The notes under the pieces were generated by a model, which searched no databases, was not told the DNA's origin, and saw nothing but the letters and a program-made list of their open reading frames with translations. A stretch of 6,775 nucleotides of DNA from Desulfobulbaceae bacterium UBA2213 (GTDB taxonomy: Bacteria; Desulfobacterota; Desulfobulbia; Desulfobulbales; Desulfocapsaceae), in contig DCUN01000072.1 in assembly GCA_002327225.1 (NCBI GenBank), positions 1,360 to 8,134 on the forward strand, read 5' to 3'. The number at the start of each line of letters is the position of its first letter. Positions within the stretch are counted from its first letter, which is position 1. The position numbers were made by a program, and so were the translations under genes. This document shows, one piece after another, positions 1 to 5,394 of the stretch.

Positions 1-102
1 CGGGGCAAGTGCTGCCGTTGCAATATCGGCTCCACCTATACCTGCCTTGATGGCCCGGTCTTTGATTACTGGTCGGTGTTGAACTTGAAAGAGGCAATCT
101 AA
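1..102 (+). CDS. C-terminal end of hydrogenase FAD/NAD(P)-binding electron-transfer subunit (gamma; partial)
   Basis: Frame 1 is open from the window edge to a TAA at 100-102 and encodes the last 33 residues of a protein. The tail reads GKCCRCNIG, then Y-x-C-x-DGPVF, then an amphipathic end. This is the [2Fe-2S]-binding C-terminal signature of the dihydroorotate dehydrogenase electron-transfer (PyrK-like) family, to which the gamma subunits of sulfhydrogenase-type [NiFe]-hydrogenases belong. In those enzymes the subunit binds FAD and NAD(P)H and passes electrons to the small subunit. The gene ends one base before the small-subunit ATG, so the two are surely cotranscribed and probably translationally coupled. 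The N-terminal ferredoxin-reductase-like part lies outside the window, so cofactor preference cannot be judged. A PyrK of pyrimidine synthesis is unlikely in this context. Confidence 0.8.
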   Translation, partial: RGKCCRCNIGSTYTCLDGPVFDYWSVLNLKEAI

Positions 103-103
103 G

Positions 104-898
104 ATGACGAAAAAGACATTCCTGGGAGTCCCGGTGGCCAGGCCCAAGGTTGCCTTTTTTGAGTTAAGTTCCTGTGAAGGCTGTCAGCTGCAGCTGCTCA
201 ATAACGAGGCGACCCTGCTTGACTTTCTCTCTCTGGTGGAGATCGTCCGTTTCCGTGAGGGTATGAAGGAGGCAAGTGATGCCTACGAGATCGCCTTTGT
301 CGAGGGCTCCATTACCAGGCTTGATGAGGAAGAGCAGCTCAAACGCATCCGCAGTCATGCTGCGATAGTGGTGGCCTTGGGCAGCTGTGCCTGCTTTGGC
401 GGGGTCAACCAGCTGAAGAATCGGTTTAATGATCTTGAGTGGGTGAAAAAGGAGGTGTACGGCTCCTTTCCCATCGACACTCAGGAGGCAAAACCTCTTG
501 CCGCGGTGATCAAGGTGGATCTGGAGATCTACGGCTGTCCGATCAAGAAGGAGGAGGTGGAGCGTATCGTTACCGACCTGGTGCTCGGCAAGCAGATCCA
601 TCATCCTCAATATCCGGTGTGCATGGAGTGCAAGGCCCGCGAGAATATCTGCCTTTTTGATCTGGGTGAACCCTGTCTCGGACCGGTGACACGGGCTGGC
701 TGCGATGCCTGGTGTCCTTCCAACCGGCTCGGCTGCTGGGGCTGCCGGGGGCCGTCGCCCGAGGCGAATCTTGCCCAGTTGCAGATCATCATGGAGGAGA
801 GGGGGATTTCGAGGGAGCGGATGATCGACCGGCTGGAATGTTTTGGCGGTTTTGCCGGTTATCTGGCCGGGATCAAGACCAAGGAGGAACCGCGATGA
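104..898 (+). CDS. Group 3 [NiFe]-hydrogenase small subunit (delta, sulfhydrogenase type)
   Basis: This 264-residue protein carries the Fe-S relay that links the NiFe site of the large subunit to the flavin subunit. The proximal [4Fe-4S] cluster is marked by CEGC (C24, C27), GSCAC (C95) and YGCP (C145). The C-terminal half has CMEC (C173, C176), C183, CLGP (C191), C200, C204 and CWGC (C211, C214), enough ligands for two further [4Fe-4S] clusters. There is no twin-arginine signal peptide: the protein begins MTKKTFLGVP and reaches the CxxC by residue 24. It therefore belongs to the cytoplasmic group 3 enzymes and not to the periplasmic uptake hydrogenases. The ATG at 104 has AAAGAGG at 88-94 upstream. 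The gene follows the gamma subunit by one base and overlaps the large subunit (ATGA). The gene order and large-subunit sequence favour group 3b (NADP-linked); 3c or 3d cannot be fully excluded without the upstream genes. Confidence 0.93.
   Translation: MTKKTFLGVPVARPKVAFFELSSCEGCQLQLLNNEATLLDFLSLVEIVRFREGMKEASDAYEIAFVEGSITRLDEEEQLKRIRSHAAIVVALGSCACFGGVNQLKNRFNDLEWVKKEVYGSFPIDTQEAKPLAAVIKVDLEIYGCPIKKEEVERIVTDLVLGKQIHHPQYPVCMECKARENICLFDLGEPCLGPVTRAGCDAWCPSNRLGCWGCRGPSPEANLAQLQIIMEERGISRERMIDRLECFGGFAGYLAGIKTKEEPR
881..887 (+). promoter_or_regulatory. Shine-Dalgarno deciding the large-subunit start
   Basis: AAGGAGG lies inside the 3' end of the small-subunit gene, seven bases before the ATG at 895. 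It supports 895 over the earlier in-frame starts from 712 onward, whose translation would give about 61 residues unlike any hydrogenase N-terminus. Confidence 0.85.
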
Positions 899-2169
899 AG
901 ATCTCCTGTGATATTGATATACGCCATCTGACCCGGGTTGAAGGGCACGGCAACATCCGTATTGTCATTGAAGATGGAAGGGTGCGGAAGGCCCGCTGGG
1001 AGGTGGTGGAGACCCCCCGTTTTTTCGAGGCCATCCTGGTGGGCAAGCACTATGAGAATGCGCCCTATCTCTGCGGCCGGATCTGCGGCATCTGCTCTAT
1101 CGGCCATACCCTGGCCTCGATCCGGGCCGTGGAAAACGGCTTCGGGATCACCCCCACCCTGCAGGCACAACGCTTGCGCCTCCTGCTCAAACACATGGAG
1201 ACCCTGCAGAGCCATATCCTCCATATCTATTTCCTTGCCGCCCCTGATTATCTGGGCGTCGGCAGTGTCCTGCCCCTGATTCAGAGCCATCCGGCGGTGG
1301 TGCAGCAGGCCCTGCGCCTCAAACTCCTGGCCAACGATATCTGTGACGAGGTGGGTGGCCGCCGGCTGCACCCCACCCGCACCGTGGTCGGTGGTTTTAC
1401 CATGCTGCCGGACCGTTACCGGTTGGGACAGTTTCGGCAGCGTCTGCAGGCCTCCCTTGCCGATCTCGGGGCCAGTGTCGATCTCTTTGCCACCTTTTCC
1501 ATTCCTGATTTTCAGCGGCAGACCGAGTTCGTCTCCCTGAAGGGCGATGGCGATTACCCCTTTATCGGCGGGGATCTCATCTCAACCGACGGGGTGGTGA
1601 AAGAGGAACGGGAGTACGCGGCCATGACCAATGAATATATGGCGGACTGGTCCACCTCAAAGCTGAGTCGCCTGTCGCGCAAATCCTTTGCTGTCGGCGC
1701 TTTGGCGCGGATAAATAATAATTTTGCGGGACTTCTGCCTGAGGCCAGAGTCATTGCCGAGGACTTTGGCCTCAGGCCGGTGACTCATAATCCCTATATG
1801 AATGTAGTGGCGCAACTGGTGGAATGTGTGCAGGTAGTGCTGGAATCAATGCAGGTGATCGACGAGCTGCTGGCCGAGTCCTGGCAGGAGCCGCGACAGA
1901 GCGTTGAACCCCGGGAGGGAATCGGCGTGGCGGCAGTGGAGGTACCGCGCGGTATCCTCTATCACTGCCTGCACCTTGATAGCGCAGGCAGGATTGTTAA
2001 GGCCGATTGTGTTATCCCCACCAGCCAGAATCACGCCAATATCCTCCATGATATCGAAGCGCTTGCCCTGTTCTGTGCCGATCAGGGCAAGACGGATAAA
2101 GAGATCGAACTGCTGGCGGAGATGCTGGTACGGGCCTATGACCCGTGCATCTCCTGCTCGGTGCACTGA
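895..2169 (+). CDS. Group 3 [NiFe]-hydrogenase large (catalytic, alpha) subunit without C-terminal extension
   Basis: This 424-residue subunit holds the NiFe(CN)2CO centre that interconverts H2 with protons and electrons. The N-terminal Ni ligand motif is GRICGICSIGH, with C64 and C67. The C-terminal one is DPCISCSVH, with C418 and C421. Other family hallmarks are TRVEGHG (E16), ETPRFFE at 39-45, and VPRG with the conserved active-site arginine R352. The frame is open further upstream to about 712, but the true start is the ATG at 895. It has a strong SD seven bases upstream, overlaps the small-subunit stop as ATGA, and begins just before the conserved RVEGHG. The oddity is the end: the stop codon follows the motif histidine H424 directly, so there is no peptide for the usual maturation endopeptidase to cleave. 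Hyp maturation genes are not in the window. Overall similarity, especially around ETPRFFE and RICGIC, fits group 3b. Confidence 0.94.
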   Translation: MKISCDIDIRHLTRVEGHGNIRIVIEDGRVRKARWEVVETPRFFEAILVGKHYENAPYLCGRICGICSIGHTLASIRAVENGFGITPTLQAQRLRLLLKHMETLQSHILHIYFLAAPDYLGVGSVLPLIQSHPAVVQQALRLKLLANDICDEVGGRRLHPTRTVVGGFTMLPDRYRLGQFRQRLQASLADLGASVDLFATFSIPDFQRQTEFVSLKGDGDYPFIGGDLISTDGVVKEEREYAAMTNEYMADWSTSKLSRLSRKSFAVGALARINNNFAGLLPEARVIAEDFGLRPVTHNPYMNVVAQLVECVQVVLESMQVIDELLAESWQEPRQSVEPREGIGVAAVEVPRGILYHCLHLDSAGRIVKADCVIPTSQNHANILHDIEALALFCADQGKTDKEIELLAEMLVRAYDPCISCSVH

Positions 2170-2171
2170 TA

Positions 2172-2399
2172 TTACTTGTTTGAACAGCAGCTTCGTGTCT
2201 CGGCCACTCCCAACGCCTTCAGGATCAAGGCCAAGGGACATATTTTTGTGATCCCGAACTGGAAGAGATTGGCCCCGATAAAGGCGGTGAAAAAGAGCCA
2301 GTAGGGATGGTGAAAAAGGGGGCTTGCTTCTATCCCCAGGGCCAGAGAGAGCATGATGAAAAATCCGGCGATGGTGTGAACCCAGTCTGTGATGATCAT
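2172..2399 (-). CDS. DUF2892 / YgaP-type small inner-membrane protein
   Basis: This 75-residue protein consists mostly of two hydrophobic segments, roughly residues 5-24 and 33-60. The second contains the sequence FIGANLFQFGITKICPLALI, which matches the DUF2892 family, the transmembrane domain also found fused to rhodanese in YgaP. Cys54 of the CPL motif is the usual family cysteine. A hydrophilic tail ends in CCSNK with an extra vicinal cysteine pair (C71, C72). There is no rhodanese domain here. The ATG at 2399 has AAGGA (2408-2412 on this strand) eight bases upstream. The gene is convergent with the hydrogenase operon; the stop codons are two bases apart and no terminator is visible between them. 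The molecular role of stand-alone DUF2892 proteins is not established; a link to sulfane sulfur or thiol chemistry is only suggested by YgaP. Confidence 0.82.
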   Translation of the reverse strand: MIITDWVHTIAGFFIMLSLALGIEASPLFHHPYWLFFTAFIGANLFQFGITKICPLALILKALGVAETRSCCSNK

Positions 2400-2448
2400 G
2401 GCATTATCCTTTGTTGGTGTGTGGTTAAAAGGAGGGTATTCTCAAATT

Positions 2449-2476
2449 TTGTTTTTACTTTGGGATAAAGTATAAC
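2449..2476 (+). promoter_or_regulatory. Candidate promoter reading towards the sugar transferase
   Basis: TTGTTT (2449-2454) and TATAAC (2471-2476) are separated by 16 bases and resemble sigma70 elements. The -10 matches five of six bases; the -35 matches only the TTG. It overlaps the candidate minus-strand -10, so the two divergent promoters would compete. If used, it would leave a leader of about 255 bases before the ATG at 2739. Confidence 0.25.
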
Positions 2477-2497
2477 AACTCGCACAGGGATTTGCCT
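2469..2497 (-). promoter_or_regulatory. Candidate promoter for the DUF2892 gene
   Basis: On the minus strand TATACT (2469-2474) is a good -10 match, about 70 bases upstream of the ATG at 2399. The -35 region at the proper distance (AGGCAA, 2492-2497) is poor. It overlaps a small inverted repeat (ACAGG 2484-2488 / CCTGT 2495-2499) that could act as an operator. This is inferred from sequence matching only. Confidence 0.25.
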
Positions 2498-2613
2498 GTT
2501 TAAAATTCCGAAGGCTATGTAATGAGCGATGACAAAACAGGTCAGACCAGCGTATTGAAAACCTGAATTGTCCGGTGGTTGAAAAACCGTCTCGCCGATA
2601 AGGACGATACGCG

Positions 2614-2665
2614 CGTATTTTATCAAGGCTCGGTGAGGTTTTCCCTCAAAGAAGCCGAATATACG
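2614..2665 (+). promoter_or_regulatory. Nested stem-loop in the leader of the sugar transferase gene
   Basis: CGTAT (2614-2618) pairs with ATACG (2661-2665), GGCT (2627-2630) with AGCC (2653-2656), and TGAGG (2634-2638) with CCTCA (2644-2648) around a five-base loop TTTTC. The three helices are interrupted by internal loops. No T-tract follows, so it is not a standard intrinsic terminator. Chance formation is possible given the short helices. Confidence 0.35.
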
Positions 2666-2728
2666 GAAGCAATCCTATCCCTGTCATCCGGTGCAGAAAG
2701 TCCTTGCAAAGAAGGGGGAGACCATATA

Positions 2729-2738
2729 CGGATATCCG
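2729..2738. repeat. 10-base palindrome directly before the sugar transferase ATG
   Basis: CGGATATCCG is a perfect palindrome occupying the bases immediately before the start codon at 2739, where the SD-to-start spacer would be. It may be chance, a protein-binding site, or a weak structure affecting initiation. Confidence 0.4.
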
Positions 2739-3299
2739 ATGAAACGTTTTTTCGATTTTTCAATATCTCTGCTTGCCCTCCTTGTGTTGAGTGTGCCAAT
2801 GGTGATGATAGCCCTAGTGGTAAAATTAACATCACAAGGGCCGGTACTCTATTGGTCTGATCGAGTCGGGCGGGATAATCATCTTTTTAAGATGCCCAAG
2901 TTCCGCACCATGCGTATCGCTACCCCAGCGGTGGCAACACATCTTTTATCTGATCCTGCTCGCTTTCTCACTCCAGTCGGGAAGTTTCTGCGTAAATCGA
3001 GTTTTGATGAATTTCCCCAGTTTTTCAGTATCCTCAAGGGTGATATGAGTATTGTCGGCCCGCGACCGGCGCTATTCAACCAGGATGATCTTATTGCCCT
3101 CAGAACGCAAAAGGGAATTCACCTGCTTACGCCTGGCCTGACTGGATGGGCGCAGGTGAATGGCCGTGATGAGTTGCCTATCCCCATAAAAGTGGATTAT
3201 GATCTCTATTATTTGGAGCGCCGCTCTTTTTTACTGGATTTGAAGATAATTATGAAAACCTTTTTGAAGGTTATGCTGGGCGATGGAGTAAGGCATTAG
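2739..3299 (+). CDS. Polyprenyl-phosphate sugar-1-phosphate transferase (monotopic phosphoglycosyl transferase, PglC/WbaP-like)
   Basis: This 186-residue bacterial sugar transferase moves a sugar phosphate from a nucleotide sugar onto undecaprenyl phosphate, the first membrane step of O-antigen, capsule, exopolysaccharide or protein glycan assembly. It starts with KRFFDFSISLLALLVL, the positively charged and hydrophobic re-entrant helix that anchors the family to the cytoplasmic face. DRVGR (41-45), KFRTM (54-58), the catalytic Asp-Glu pair in SSFDEFPQ (D90, E91), GDMSIVGPRP (101-110) and PGLTGWAQVNGR (132-143) follow in the usual order. The length fits the short PglC-type core without the extra N-terminal membrane domain of full WbaP. 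I chose the ATG at 2739 because it gives the standard family N-terminus; an in-frame GTG at 2691 would add 16 unconserved residues. The only purine-rich SD (around 2711-2720) lies unusually far from this ATG. The sugar substrate cannot be read from sequence; the dehydratase next door suggests a 6-deoxy-amino sugar. Confidence 0.9.
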   Translation: MKRFFDFSISLLALLVLSVPMVMIALVVKLTSQGPVLYWSDRVGRDNHLFKMPKFRTMRIATPAVATHLLSDPARFLTPVGKFLRKSSFDEFPQFFSILKGDMSIVGPRPALFNQDDLIALRTQKGIHLLTPGLTGWAQVNGRDELPIPIKVDYDLYYLERRSFLLDLKIIMKTFLKVMLGDGVRH

Positions 3300-3321
3300 G
3301 GTTCTAAAATAGAGGAATGAG

Positions 3322-3393
3322 ATGGAGAGTGTTAAGTTTTTCCGGCTCTCAGGGAGAGAGAAAAACTTCATGTTTACGTCTGCTGTTTGTTGA
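3322..3393 (+). CDS. Possible 23-codon leader ORF upstream of the dehydratase gene
   Basis: ATG at 3322 is preceded by AGAGGA (3311-3316) with a five-base spacer, a plausible ribosome site. The frame encodes MESVKFFRLSGREKNFMFTS plus AVC and ends in TGA at 3391-3393. It spans the imperfect hairpin at 3334-3368. An overlapping frame from ATG 3317 runs to a TGA at 3422-3424, a few bases before the dehydratase start. I recognise neither peptide. One of them may be translated to couple or regulate expression of the next gene, or both may be chance. Confidence 0.2.
   Translation: MESVKFFRLSGREKNFMFTSAVC
3334..3368 (+). promoter_or_regulatory. Imperfect hairpin between sugar transferase and dehydratase genes
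   Basis: AAGTTTTTC (3334-3342) is the exact reverse complement of GAAAAACTT (3360-3368). Inside it, CTCTC (3346-3350) pairs with GAGAG (3354-3358) across a three-base loop. A bulge of CGG against A separates the two helices. No T-tract follows on the plus strand, so a Rho-independent terminator is unlikely. It might stabilise RNA or set the ratio of the two flanking genes. Confidence 0.5.
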
Positions 3394-3428
3394 TCGACGA
3401 GGAGTAGAATCTGCTGGCAGGTGAGCTT

Positions 3429-5288
3429 ATGTTACATCGTTTCTTACGGGGCGTTTTGTTGAATCGCTTCATGGCCTTTTTCCATGATCTGGCTGCTATC
3501 CCACTGGCCTTGGCCATCGCTGTCTGGTTTCGTTACAATTTCGAATCCGTGCCAAACTGGCTGGTTTTTATGCAGATAGTTGTGGTCGCCCTTCCTGTAC
3601 AAGGTCTTGTTTTCTGGCTGACCGGCCTCTATCGCGGCATGTGGCGTTTTGCCTCTATGCAGGATCTGGCGCGGATTCTGAAGTCCGTTTTGCTGGGGAC
3701 GCTGACAGTTATGTTGGTGCTGTTTCTGGTGACGCGTCTGGATGGTATTCCCCGGTCTGTGATTTTGCTGTATCCCTTGCTGCTCATTGGTGTCCTCTCA
3801 GGCTCCCGCCTTTCGTATCGCTGGTTTAAAGACAGGCATTTTCTCTTTCAAAATACTGAGAGCCGGAAAGTTCTGGTGGTCGGGGCAGGGCAGGGGGGGG
3901 AGTTGTTGGTACGCGATCTTCTCCGGCACCCTGAATATGAGCCGGCCGGTCTGGTGGATGATGATCCTGCCAAGCAAGGCCGGGATATTCATGGCGTACG
4001 GGTTCTTGGATTTTTGGATGATATAAAGATGTTGGTCGGATTTCTCGACGTGGATCTTGTCGTGATTGCTATTCCTTCAGCACCTCAGAATATATTTAAA
4101 CAGGTCGCTTCTGTCTGTTCCGAGATCGGTGTTGAGTGTCGGACTTTACCCGCAGTCGCTGACCTGGGTGATCGCGGTGATCAGGATGTTGCGGTAAGTC
4201 AACTTCGCGCTTTGACGTTAGCCGATTTACTTGGCCGTGATCAGATTGAGCTCGATCGCGAATCTATCGCAAATTATCTCCATGACAAGACTGTGCTGGT
4301 GACCGGGGCAGGCGGCTCTATTGGCTCAGAGTTGTGTCGGCAGGTGGCTGCCCAAGGGCCTTCCAGGCTTATAATTTTTGATCATGGTGAGTTTAATATT
4401 TATACTATTGATCATGAATTGAGAAAATCCTTTCCTGCTCTTGATATCGTCACTGTCCTTGGGGATGTGAAGAATTACGACAGAGTGGATTGGGTTTTTA
4501 CCACGTTTCGGCCGCATGTTGTTTTCCATGCGGCTGCCTACAAGCATGTGCCGATGATCGAGTTGAACCCGGCCGAAGGGGTGATCAATAATGTTATCGG
4601 CTCGCGGCTCGTCGCCGACGCCGCTGACCGGTATGGAGCGGAGGCCTTTGTCTTTGTCTCCACCGATAAGGCAGTGAATCCGGCCAATGTCATGGGGGCC
4701 ACCAAAAGGATTGCGGAGATTTATTGTCAAAACCTGGCCAAGCGCTCCACTACCCGTTTTATCACCACCCGTTTTGGGAATGTGCTCGGCTCAACCGGTT
4801 CCGTGGTGCCGCTTTTTGAAAAACAGATTCGTGAAGGGGGACCCGTCACAGTCACCCATAAGGATATAACCCGTTATTTCATGACCATTCCCGAGTCGGT
4901 CAGCCTTATTCTGCAAGCCGGCGCCATGGGAGGAGGCGGGGAAATTTTTGTCCTTGATATGGGGGAACCGGTTCTCATTGATGACCTGGCAAAACAGATG
5001 ATCCAGCTTTCCGGCTTGAAGGTGGGAGAAGATATTGAAATTATTTATACCGGACTGCGCCCGGGTGAAAAATTGTATGAGGAGTTATTGCACGAAAGTG
5101 AGTCTTTGAAAAAAACCAGTCATGACAAGCTCTTCCTTGCCCGCAGCCGCGATGTTAACAGAGAGTGGCTTGAGACTCAGCTGGTCGATTTAGAGCGTGT
5201 TGCGGCCTCGCGTGATGTGGAAAAAATGTTGACCATCATGCATGGCATTGTCCCTGAATTTACGGGGTCGGCAAACAGTTTAGATTAG
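3429..5288 (+). CDS. Membrane-bound NDP-sugar 4,6-dehydratase, WbpM/PglF/CapD family
   Basis: The 619-residue protein has the full-length architecture of the large membrane dehydratases that convert a UDP-GlcNAc-type sugar to its 4-keto-6-deoxy form. About four hydrophobic helices occupy residues 15-125. A first Rossmann-like domain begins at KVLVVGAGQGGELL (147-160). The catalytic short-chain dehydrogenase/epimerase domain begins at VLVTGAGGSIGSEL (289-302). Its active site shows STDKAVNPANVMGATK: S411, D413, K414, M422 and K426. Methionine at the usual tyrosine position is the known SMK variant of this family. TRFGNVLGSTGSVVP, GEIFVLDMGEP and GLRPGEKLYEEL complete the signature. ATG 3429 is preceded by AGGTGA (3419-3424). 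The gene is 129 bases after the phosphoglycosyl transferase, whose substrate it probably helps to make; aminotransferase and acetyltransferase partners are not nearby. A run of eight G (3893-3900) lies in the codons for QGGE (residues 155-158) and is a possible slippage site. Confidence 0.92.
   Translation: MLHRFLRGVLLNRFMAFFHDLAAIPLALAIAVWFRYNFESVPNWLVFMQIVVVALPVQGLVFWLTGLYRGMWRFASMQDLARILKSVLLGTLTVMLVLFLVTRLDGIPRSVILLYPLLLIGVLSGSRLSYRWFKDRHFLFQNTESRKVLVVGAGQGGELLVRDLLRHPEYEPAGLVDDDPAKQGRDIHGVRVLGFLDDIKMLVGFLDVDLVVIAIPSAPQNIFKQVASVCSEIGVECRTLPAVADLGDRGDQDVAVSQLRALTLADLLGRDQIELDRESIANYLHDKTVLVTGAGGSIGSELCRQVAAQGPSRLIIFDHGEFNIYTIDHELRKSFPALDIVTVLGDVKNYDRVDWVFTTFRPHVVFHAAAYKHVPMIELNPAEGVINNVIGSRLVADAADRYGAEAFVFVSTDKAVNPANVMGATKRIAEIYCQNLAKRSTTRFITTRFGNVLGSTGSVVPLFEKQIREGGPVTVTHKDITRYFMTIPESVSLILQAGAMGGGGEIFVLDMGEPVLIDDLAKQMIQLSGLKVGEDIEIIYTGLRPGEKLYEELLHESESLKKTSHDKLFLARSRDVNREWLETQLVDLERVAASRDVEKMLTIMHGIVPEFTGSANSLD
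3893..3900 (+). repeat. G8 homopolymer inside the dehydratase coding sequence
   Basis: Eight consecutive G residues encode part of Gln-Gly-Gly-Glu in the first Rossmann domain. Loss of one G would shift the frame into a stop at 4024-4026; gain of one G would reach TGA at 3932-3934. Either way the catalytic domain would be lost. Confidence 0.9.
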
Positions 5289-5300
5289 CTGAGTTTTTTT
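5276..5300 (+). terminator. Weak candidate intrinsic terminator at the end of the dehydratase gene
   Basis: CAGTT (5276-5280) can pair with AGCTG (5287-5291), including one G-T pair, around a six-base loop. AG and then seven T (5294-5300) follow. The stop codon lies within the structure. The stem is short and mostly weak, so efficiency would be low. Confidence 0.3.
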
Positions 5301-5394
5301 AGAATGAGTCAAATTGATAAACATCTTAGTTTTTATTTATTTGAAGGTGGGTAAGGTTTAGGGTATGTTAATTTTTTTTGTTTCGTTTGAGCTT

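Larger units (their letters stand above)
2400..2738. other. Intergenic region without a convincing gene, rich in short complementary segments
   Basis: I find no recognisable protein in either strand of these 339 bases; the open frames here are short, start at TTG and lack family features. What can be seen is the pair of candidate promoters near 2449-2497 and the complementary set ACAGG (2484), CCTGTTT (2495), AAACAGGT (2535) and ACCTG (2561). A nested stem follows, built from CGTAT/ATACG, GGCT/AGCC and TGAGG/CCTCA between 2614 and 2665. ATATACGG is repeated directly at 2659-2666 and 2724-2731. A 10-base palindrome, CGGATATCCG, abuts the next start codon. No known riboswitch consensus was recognised; a passing resemblance to the c-di-GMP GEMM motif did not hold up. 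Confidence 0.55.

Noticed and set aside
164..610. Minus-strand open frame opposite the hydrogenase small subunit
   Set aside because: It has no recognisable protein features and lies wholly within a well-supported gene; the same holds for the minus-strand frames opposite the large subunit.
2167..2260. TGA at the end of the hydrogenase large subunit read as selenocysteine or by readthrough
   Set aside because: The frame beyond it is antisense to DUF2892 and encodes nothing conserved; a normal stop after DPCxxCxxH is sufficient.
2477..2560. Resemblance of GCACAGGGATTTGCC to the start of a c-di-GMP (GEMM) riboswitch
   Set aside because: The downstream GGGACGCAAAGCC-like core and the tetraloop receptor are absent, so the short match is likely chance.
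2396..2626. Minus-strand 76-codon frame whose stop overlaps the DUF2892 start (ATGA-like)
   Set aside because: The overlap looks operon-like, but the frame begins with TTG without a good ribosome site and resembles no known protein. It also spans the candidate promoters. Treated as non-coding.
2579..2860. Plus-strand 93-codon frame overlapping the sugar transferase start
   Set aside because: It begins with TTG, overlaps the well-supported transferase in another frame, and has no recognisable features.
3334..3368. Hairpin as an intrinsic terminator of the sugar transferase gene
   Set aside because: The stem is followed by CATGTTTACG on the plus strand and not by a T-tract, so it does not fit the standard terminator pattern.
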